Assembly (NCBI GenBank): GCA_965371785.1
Contig: CBDUZS010000027.1
Span: 1-32,454 of the forward strand
Source of the DNA: CBDUZS01 sp965371785
GTDB taxonomy: Bacteria; Fermentibacterota; Fermentibacteria; Fermentibacterales; JCC-6
Length of the DNA: 32,454 nt
Reading direction: 5' to 3'
The notes under the pieces are model-generated. The model worked only from the letters and a program-made list of their open reading frames with translations, was not told the origin of the DNA and ran no database searches. How positions within the stretch are numbered: position 1 is the stretch's first letter; each line of letters opens with the position of its first letter. Shown here one piece after another: positions 31,157 to 32,454 of the stretch. A program made the position numbers and the translations under genes.

Positions 31157-31969
31157 ATGATGCCCAAGTACGGGAAGGTCTGTCCTCCCATGAGGGAATT
31201 CGATGTGTATACCGGATGCCCGTACGGGTGTACCTACTGTATCGGTCGAGACAGGCATGAACGGGAAACACGACTGAACAGAGGGTACGATTGCTTCATC
31301 GAAAGCCCGGTGTCCGACAAGCCCGTCTACCTGTCCCCATGGACTGATCCCTATCCCCCTGTCGAGGAGACTGAATGCAACACAAGGAGGCTCCTGGAAC
31401 ACCTGTCCGGTACCGCACAGCCCTTCTATGCTGTGACGAAGAGCCCGCTGGTCATGAGGGACACGGATCTCTTCCGGGGAAATGACAGGGCCTTCATCGC
31501 GGTATCGCTGAACACGCTGGACGATTCTATCACGAACCTCCTCGAACCGGATGCCCCCTCCGCTTCCACCCGTGGCGCACTCGTAGAGGAACTCGTTTCC
31601 ATCTCCGACCTGAGGACGGTTGTCAGGATCGATCCCATCATTCCCAGCATCACGGACGGACCAGGGCTCGACAGGCTGCTCGACTGGCTCTGCAAGCTGA
31701 GACCTTTTGCGGTGGGAATCGAGACACTCAGAATCGACTGCAGCATCGCTGAGAGGCTCGAGGCTATTCTGCCCGGTTACCTTTTTAGCTCGCTAGTCTC
31801 GTCGTATGCCTCGATCGGTGAAGAGGCTCTCCACCCTCGTCTCCAGTGGAGGTCGATCATCTTCAAGAGGGCTGCTGCGAGGCTTGCGGATTCCGATGTC
31901 CGTGCCTGCTTCTGCAGGGCAACCCTGCCGGAGAGGATTACCCCCTGGGACTGCAGGGGCGGTTACTGA
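31157..31969 (+). CDS. Radical SAM protein, spore-photoproduct-lyase-like (SPL family)
   Basis: A 270-residue radical SAM enzyme. The cluster motif CPYGCTYC (C21, C25, C28) follows EFDVYTG, and the barrel contains VYLSPWTDPYPPVEE, TRRLLEHLSG, FYAVTKSPLVMRDTDLF, AFIAVSLNTLDD and VVRIDPIIPSITDG. The SxxTDPYPPxE and TKS pattern is that of the SplB-like/Rv2578c-like group, whose functions are mostly unknown. The ribosome site AAAGGAG abuts ATGATG (31157, 31160). The frame is open for about 60 further codons upstream with only CTG/ATA/ATT as possible starts, so ATG is preferred. It ends one base before the next gene. Confidence 0.85.
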   Translation: MMPKYGKVCPPMREFDVYTGCPYGCTYCIGRDRHERETRLNRGYDCFIESPVSDKPVYLSPWTDPYPPVEETECNTRRLLEHLSGTAQPFYAVTKSPLVMRDTDLFRGNDRAFIAVSLNTLDDSITNLLEPDAPSASTRGALVEELVSISDLRTVVRIDPIIPSITDGPGLDRLLDWLCKLRPFAVGIETLRIDCSIAERLEAILPGYLFSSLVSSYASIGEEALHPRLQWRSIIFKRAAARLADSDVRACFCRATLPERITPWDCRGGY

Positions 31970-31970
31970 G

Positions 31971-32454
31971 GTGATTACGACTCTCTACCTGATGCCGACC
32001 GAGAGATGCAACTGTGTTTGCAGCTACTGCTATCTCGAGGAGAGGACGAGGATCGGAGATCCCGCCCTCTTCCGCAGAATTGCAGAATCCTTCACAGACA
32101 GTGTATCGCAAGATCCTGCAAGGATGGAATCGAGACCCCAGATCAGGTTCTCGGGCGGAGAGCCCTGGCTGGAACCGGGGCTCTTACGCGGTGTAGCAAA
32201 GTCCTTTCTCGACAGAGTTCCGGAAGGCTGGGTCGTTGTCAATACAAACGGCACGCTTCTCTCCGATGAATACCTTCAGCAGTTCAAGGGAGATCACAGG
32301 TTCAAGAGCGTCGTGTCGCTCGATGGTCCCCGAGCCATTCACGACGCACGCAGAATCCTCTGCGGAGGGGGCAGCGCATTCGAGGAGACGCTGAAGGGCA
32401 TCAGACTGCTGCAGAAGCTTGATCTTCCCGTGTACGTGAACGCCGTGATCGATG
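31971..32454 (+). CDS. Radical SAM enzyme, anSME/SPASM-like, N-terminal part (runs off right edge)
   Basis: Starts at GTG 31971, one base after the previous stop. The first 161 residues show MITTLYLMPTERCNCVCSYC with the CxxxCxxC cluster motif (C13, C17, C20), YLEERTRIGDPALF, IRFSGGEPWLEPGLL (SGGEP, SAM contact), VVVNTNGTLLSDEYL, and VVSLDGPRAIHDARR. This pattern matches the anaerobic sulfatase-maturase/peptide-modifying group. The C-terminal SPASM domain, if present, is outside the window. Adjacent to another radical SAM gene, so the two may act together. No peptide precursor gene is visible. Confidence 0.88.
   Translation, partial: MITTLYLMPTERCNCVCSYCYLEERTRIGDPALFRRIAESFTDSVSQDPARMESRPQIRFSGGEPWLEPGLLRGVAKSFLDRVPEGWVVVNTNGTLLSDEYLQQFKGDHRFKSVVSLDGPRAIHDARRILCGGGSAFEETLKGIRLLQKLDLPVYVNAVID

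Noticed and set aside
1..32454. tRNA genes, rRNA, 4.5S RNA, CRISPR repeats, insertion sequences
   Set aside because: Looked for by eye and none recognised; a small RNA could be missed without a covariance search.

Overview
The window looks like chromosomal DNA of an uncultured Gram-negative bacterium of moderately high GC (estimated by eye). The diderm envelope is shown by an LptD outer-membrane LPS translocon gene, both ADP-heptose enzymes (RfaE1, RfaE2) and several lipoproteins. Start codons are often TTG or GTG behind clear GGAGG-type ribosome sites. The mix (membrane pyrophosphatase, small proteins with a CP...ISCP..HG tail, hydroxyacyl-CoA-dehydratase-type enzymes, free radical SAM genes) suggests an anaerobic FCB-like or candidate-phylum organism such as Fermentibacterota. 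That placement is a guess from gene content, not proof. No tRNA, rRNA, CRISPR array or insertion sequence was seen.

Layout. (1) 6209 down to 1, minus strand: rpoZ, a lipoprotein PPIase with two tandem copies of the SurA-like unit, a TPR plus periplasmic-binding-fold lipoprotein of LpoA-like architecture, a ROK sugar kinase, and lptD running off the left edge. (2) 8439 down to 6325, minus: DUF3467, YbbR-like, and a pseudopilin-like protein with its own promoter. (3) 8546-11611, plus: rfaE1, rfaE2 and a GT-C glycosyltransferase with a TPR tail (LPS core or surface glycan). (4) 11681-14093: membrane PPase and a NifU-type Fe-S protein. (5) 14220-17152: rsmB, a PASTA protein, rpe and a small lipoprotein. 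This order recalls the Firmicutes rsmB-prpC-prkC-rsgA-rpe cluster with the kinase domain missing. (6) 17280-21870: a classic translation/SRP operon ffh-rpsP-khpA-rimM-trmD-rplS-rnhB behind a good sigma70-type promoter, where RNase HII is fused to a YraN nuclease-fold domain.

(7) 21871-27534 is the most unusual part. A 369-base leader with a perfect palindrome, a promoter-like sequence and nested inverted repeats precedes four translationally coupled genes: a glycine/sarcosine-methyltransferase-like enzyme, a 2-hydroxyacyl-CoA dehydratase (HGD-D) family subunit, an 868-residue fusion of a second HGD-D unit to a YjiM-type double-cubane-cluster protein, and the matching ATP-dependent activase (YjiL/HgdC type). 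It looks like a self-contained low-potential reductase or dehydratase system of unknown substrate.

(8) 27587-29653: comM/yifB and arsC. (9) 30968 down to 29650, minus: a DUF4242-like small gene interrupted by an in-frame UGA that is followed by a SECIS-like hairpin, a cupin, and an unrecognised protein with two internal repeats. (10) 31157-32454, plus: two neighbouring radical SAM genes, the second cut by the window edge.
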